Positions 33,094-35,736 of a stretch of 35,736 nucleotides of DNA are shown piece by piece; the stretch's first letter is position 1, and each line of letters starts with the position of its first letter. The notes below the pieces were generated by a model. That model saw only the letters and a program-made list of their open reading frames with translations. It ran no database searches and was not told the DNA's origin. The translations under genes were made by a program, and so were the position numbers. This DNA is from Cyclobacterium qasimii M12-11B. GTDB lineage: Bacteria > Bacteroidota > Bacteroidia > Cytophagales > Cyclobacteriaceae. The stretch is taken from NCBI RefSeq assembly GCF_000427295.1, contig NZ_ATNM01000087.1, positions 1 to 35,736 of the forward strand, given 5' to 3'.

Positions 33094-35235
33094 ATGACAC
33101 TAACTAGGAACATCATGACTGTTGGGCTCAGCTTGTTCTCCACTTTAGCGGTCAATTTCGCCATTGCCCAAGAAGGTGCGAAAGGTGAGGATAAAGCCAT
33201 GGGAAATTTCGTCGAACTTTCAGATTCCAAATGGAAGAAGGTTTTCTACGATCCATGCACAGAAGATTGGAGGAATCAATGGAGCCTCGACGGACAGAAA
33301 GCTACGATCACAAACCAAAGGGATGGTATGGACTTCATCGGCGGCCCGAAGGCTTTCAATGATGCGCACCATGCTGTGCTCTGGACAAAACAAGACTTCA
33401 AGGGTGATCTCAAAATCGAATATGAATACACCCGGCTCGACAATGAACTCAGGATGGTAAACATTCTCTATATTCAGGCTACTGGAAGCGGAAGGCCTGG
33501 CTTTGACAAAGACATCAGTGCATGGGCAGATAAGCGAAATGTCCCTTCCATGAAGAGCTACTACAACAACATGAATGCTCTTCATATCAGTTATGCTGCC
33601 TTCGGCACGGATAACACTGTTCCAGGGAAAGACTACATTAGAGGTCGACGCTATATGGCAAACGGACTAAATGGGACGGAACTAGACAATGAATATGAGC
33701 ATACAGGATTCTTTGACCCAGGCGTTCCACACAAGATAACGATCATAAAACGTGACCGGGACATCTATATGCATATAAAGAACAAGCAGAAAGAGATGCT
33801 TTGTCATTTTATTAATTCAAAGTTTCCACCGATTACTGAAGGGAAAATTGGACTGCGTCACATGTACACTCGCGGGGCCCGGTATAAGCACTTCAAAGTT
33901 AGCCTACTTGCTCAAGATACAGTCAACGCTGAAGTCCTGTCAAAAATATATGAAATCAAGACGGCTGCGGAACTGGCAACGCGCCTCAAGAGTGCAGATC
34001 CTGGGGATATTATGGTTTTGCCAGCCGGAAACCTAGAAGACTGGACGATTGATGTCAAGACTTCCGGAACAAAGGAGGCCCCAATCATAATCAAAGGCCA
34101 AGGTAAGGCCGAGACAATTTTTACAGGCATGAGTTCGATCCAAATCAAAGAGTCCTCTTACATCAATCTCGAAAACTTTTCCTTTTCAAACAATTCAGGA
34201 ACAGCGATAGCCTTTAGCTCGACAAACCATTGCTCGGTCAACAATGCCTCCTTCACCAAGATCACGGCCAAGAGGATTATCAAGATCGAAGGAAATGGGA
34301 AGAACAATGAAATCACCTCATGCCATTTTTTCAAAAACCCATCGAAAAATATCGAAATAATAATTGGTAATAAAAGTGAGCCGGTGGAAACAATCATTCG
34401 CGACAACCTGTTCGAGGATGTACCACCAATCGGAGGGAATGGGCGTGAGACCATCCAGATAGGCCAAAGTCAGACAGTCTATGGAGAATTTGAAGCCAAT
34501 ACACTGGTGGAAAACAACCGCTTTATAAAGTGTAGCGGTGAATCAGAAATCATCAGTAACAAAAGTTCCGGCAACCGTTATATTGGAAACCTGTTCCAGG
34601 AATGCGAAGGGGAATTGGTCTTGCGCGGCGGTGTCGGTTGCACCATCGAGAACAATCGATTTGAAAACTGTACCGGAGGAATAAGACTGTCTGGCAAGAA
34701 CCATAGGGTAAGAAATAATGTCATGTGGAAAAGTAAGGGCTCCGGAATCAGTCTCATGTATGGCGTAAGCAATGAAGCACCTGCTTTCTATTTAGCAGTA
34801 AGCGGGTGCACAATTGAGAATAATACAATTGTAGACGCCGGAAGTCCCGGAATACAAATTGGCACCAATCGCGAAAGGGATCTGTTGAGCAATCCGACTA
34901 ACAAAAAGAAACTACAAGGAAATCCCAGCAGATATGGAACGCACTTTGACATGACCATTGCTCCGTACGATAATATCATCCATTCAAATGTTATCTACGG
35001 AAAGAAAGGCAACCTAATTACTGCCGACAATGCTCCCCAAAACATTTTCAAAGACAATTTGGCATTTTCACCCAACATCAAAGCAGATACTGATAACATG
35101 TATCATTTTATTCCGCTTGAATTCGTAGATCTGGAGGCAGGAAATCTAACATTAAAAGCAACTAGTGCATTTACGTTATCAAGCGGCGCTAGAGGCAAGG
35201 TTTGTGAACCAGTACAATTAAAGAAGCCTAAATAA
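33094..35235 (+). CDS. DUF1961 - PL6 (chondroitinase B/alginate lyase family) fusion, secreted
   Basis: A 713-residue exported protein with signal peptide MTLTRNIMTVGLSLFSTLAV ending near AQEG. Residues about 45-275 look like DUF1961, a jelly-roll domain. About 285-600 is a PL6 parallel beta-helix starting AAELATRLKSADPGDIMVLP. The PL6 active-site block is clear: E483 and E485 in GESEIISNKSSGN (calcium ligands), base K490 and R511 in LVLRGG. The K to R spacing of 21 equals K250-R271 of Flavobacterium chondroitinase B. The His that follows Arg in the common LRHG motif is Gly here. The expected reaction is beta-elimination of a polyuronate, probably alginate, outside the cell. Divergent from a second beta-helix gene. 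Confidence 0.9.
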   Translation: MTLTRNIMTVGLSLFSTLAVNFAIAQEGAKGEDKAMGNFVELSDSKWKKVFYDPCTEDWRNQWSLDGQKATITNQRDGMDFIGGPKAFNDAHHAVLWTKQDFKGDLKIEYEYTRLDNELRMVNILYIQATGSGRPGFDKDISAWADKRNVPSMKSYYNNMNALHISYAAFGTDNTVPGKDYIRGRRYMANGLNGTELDNEYEHTGFFDPGVPHKITIIKRDRDIYMHIKNKQKEMLCHFINSKFPPITEGKIGLRHMYTRGARYKHFKVSLLAQDTVNAEVLSKIYEIKTAAELATRLKSADPGDIMVLPAGNLEDWTIDVKTSGTKEAPIIIKGQGKAETIFTGMSSIQIKESSYINLENFSFSNNSGTAIAFSSTNHCSVNNASFTKITAKRIIKIEGNGKNNEITSCHFFKNPSKNIEIIIGNKSEPVETIIRDNLFEDVPPIGGNGRETIQIGQSQTVYGEFEANTLVENNRFIKCSGESEIISNKSSGNRYIGNLFQECEGELVLRGGVGCTIENNRFENCTGGIRLSGKNHRVRNNVMWKSKGSGISLMYGVSNEAPAFYLAVSGCTIENNTIVDAGSPGIQIGTNRERDLLSNPTNKKKLQGNPSRYGTHFDMTIAPYDNIIHSNVIYGKKGNLITADNAPQNIFKDNLAFSPNIKADTDNMYHFIPLEFVDLEAGNLTLKATSAFTLSSGARGKVCEPVQLKKPK

Positions 35236-35509
35236 TAGAATAAGGCAATGGCTTGAGAGATAGCAAGCGTCTTTTTGCAAACTATTCTAAATCAAACAAT
35301 AATTTAGGCAAAGAATAAAGCATGCCATTTAATGTGTAATTTTCTCATCCAAGAAGGAGGTACACCAATATGCTTTTGTAATCTCTATCCATCTCTTAAT
35401 TCCAGGCAGGCGCATACTGCACTTCATTTAAAATTGAATACAGACTTATCCATTATTCAATAAGATGCAGCCATTTTAAACCCCATTTTTATTAAAAAAG
35501 ACAAAAAAA
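35236..35509. other. Intergenic region between the PL6 gene and the rRNA operon
   Basis: No gene in these 274 bp. A weak hairpin GCTTG (35251-35255)/CAAGC (35264-35268) followed by GTCTTTTT could terminate the PL6 transcript on the plus strand. Confidence 0.5.
35251..35276 (+). terminator. Weak candidate terminator of the PL6 gene
   Basis: A 5-bp stem, 8-nt loop and a run of five T beginning 16 bp after the stop codon. The stem is short, so confidence is low. Confidence 0.35.
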
Positions 35510-35531
35510 ACCCGTAGAGAATTCTACGGGT
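35503..35531 (-). terminator. Rho-independent terminator of the rRNA operon
   Basis: ACCCGTAGA (35510-35518) and TCTACGGGT (35523-35531) form a perfect 9-bp stem with a 4-nt loop. On the minus strand it is followed by eight T residues. It lies just past the 3' end of the 5S rRNA. Confidence 0.92.
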
Positions 35532-35542
35532 CTATAATAATG

Positions 35543-35652
35543 AAGGCGGCGACCTACTCTCCCAGGTGTAACCCCAGTACCATCGGCGCGGCAGGGCTTA
35601 ACTTCTCTGTTCGGGATGGGAAGAGGTGGGTCCCCTGCGCCGGGCCGCCTAA
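35543..35652 (-). rRNA. rrf: 5S ribosomal RNA
   Basis: The minus strand reads from AGGCGGCCCGGCGCAGGGGA through CCCACCTCTTCCCATCCCGA and ACAGAGAAGTTAAGCCCTGC to GGGAGAGTAGGTCGCCGCCT. These are the conserved 5S blocks (CCATCCCGAACAG, AGTTAAGCCC, GCGCCGATGGTACTG, GGGAGAGTAGG), and the two ends pair as the terminal helix (AGGCGGC/GCCGCCT). Boundaries are accurate to a few bases. The gene is the 3' end of an rRNA operon whose 23S gene should lie beyond the right edge. Confidence 0.96.
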
Positions 35653-35736
35653 ATCTTCGTGATTGCTATTGCTAACGCCCACTTAATTTCGTTAATCAGT
35701 ATATATTTCAGGTTAAAAAGCATAAAAAAGACCCAT
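35653..35736 (-). other. Probable 23S-5S spacer of the rRNA operon
   Basis: The 84 bp upstream of 5S in the minus direction show no tRNA and no recognisable 23S 3' end. By position this is the 23S-5S spacer. Confidence 0.5.

Overview
The window looks like the chromosome of a marine-type Bacteroidota bacterium, most likely of the Cyclobacteriaceae (Cyclobacterium/Echinicola/Algoriphagus-like). This is inferred from gene style, not from a database search. The signs are AT-rich intergenic DNA with few Shine-Dalgarno sites, a TAnnTTTG-type promoter box, many lipoprotein and Tat leaders, a PG_1098-type rRNA methyltransferase-like protein, large lamin-tail/Ig surface proteins, and the sugar oxidoreductase/TIM-barrel repertoire of polysaccharide-degrading marine bacteria. 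Most of the DNA is near 40% G+C. One gene (27365-28402) is visibly GC-richer.

Layout. (1) 165-7336, minus strand: an eight-gene efflux operon, tetR - tolC - hlyD - osmC - ABC ATPase - ABC ATPase - ABC-2 permease - ABC-2 permease, with ATGA/TAATG overlaps, behind a promoter whose downstream flank is a tandem 13-bp operator. (2) 7337-7833: repeat-filled spacer. (3) 7834-10029, minus: a methyltransferase gene directly abutting asd (aspartate-semialdehyde dehydrogenase). (4) 10132-18195, plus: a 1753-residue secreted lamin-tail/Ig protein followed by a complete DctP-DctQ-DctM TRAP transporter. (5) 18196-19048: repeat-rich spacer. (6) 19049-32971: a catabolic region with an amidohydrolase, a GH109-like Tat-exported protein, a Fic gene remnant, a PVC-type dehydrogenase/cytochrome c lipoprotein, a sugar isomerase-like TIM barrel, a small heat-shock protein, a second (GC-rich) amidohydrolase, a Gfo/Idh/MocA oxidoreductase and a parallel beta-helix protein. 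(7) 33094-35235, plus: a DUF1961-PL6 (alginate/chondroitin lyase family) fusion. (8) 35510-35652, minus: 5S rRNA and the terminator of an rRNA operon that runs in from the right edge.

How the parts may work together. The efflux operon is a self-contained, drug-inducible-looking system related to E. coli CecR-YbhGFSR, with its own TolC. The right half reads as a polyuronate/sugar-acid use region. A PL6-type lyase and a second beta-helix protein would cut polysaccharide. The TRAP transporter would import acidic products. Four enzymes with RR leaders plus a c-type-cytochrome dehydrogenase would oxidise or rearrange sugars outside the cytoplasm. The substrate is inferred.

Points that most deserve a second look: the two ABC ATPases carry complementary defects that all fall in one composite ATP site; two export leaders are displaced from their enzymes by what would be a single missing A; a Fic C-terminal remnant sits directly against a stop codon; a CCCCCTT/AAGGGGG repeat family recurs at gene 3' ends; and the Tat-exported sugar module may be a periplasmic keto-sugar pathway.
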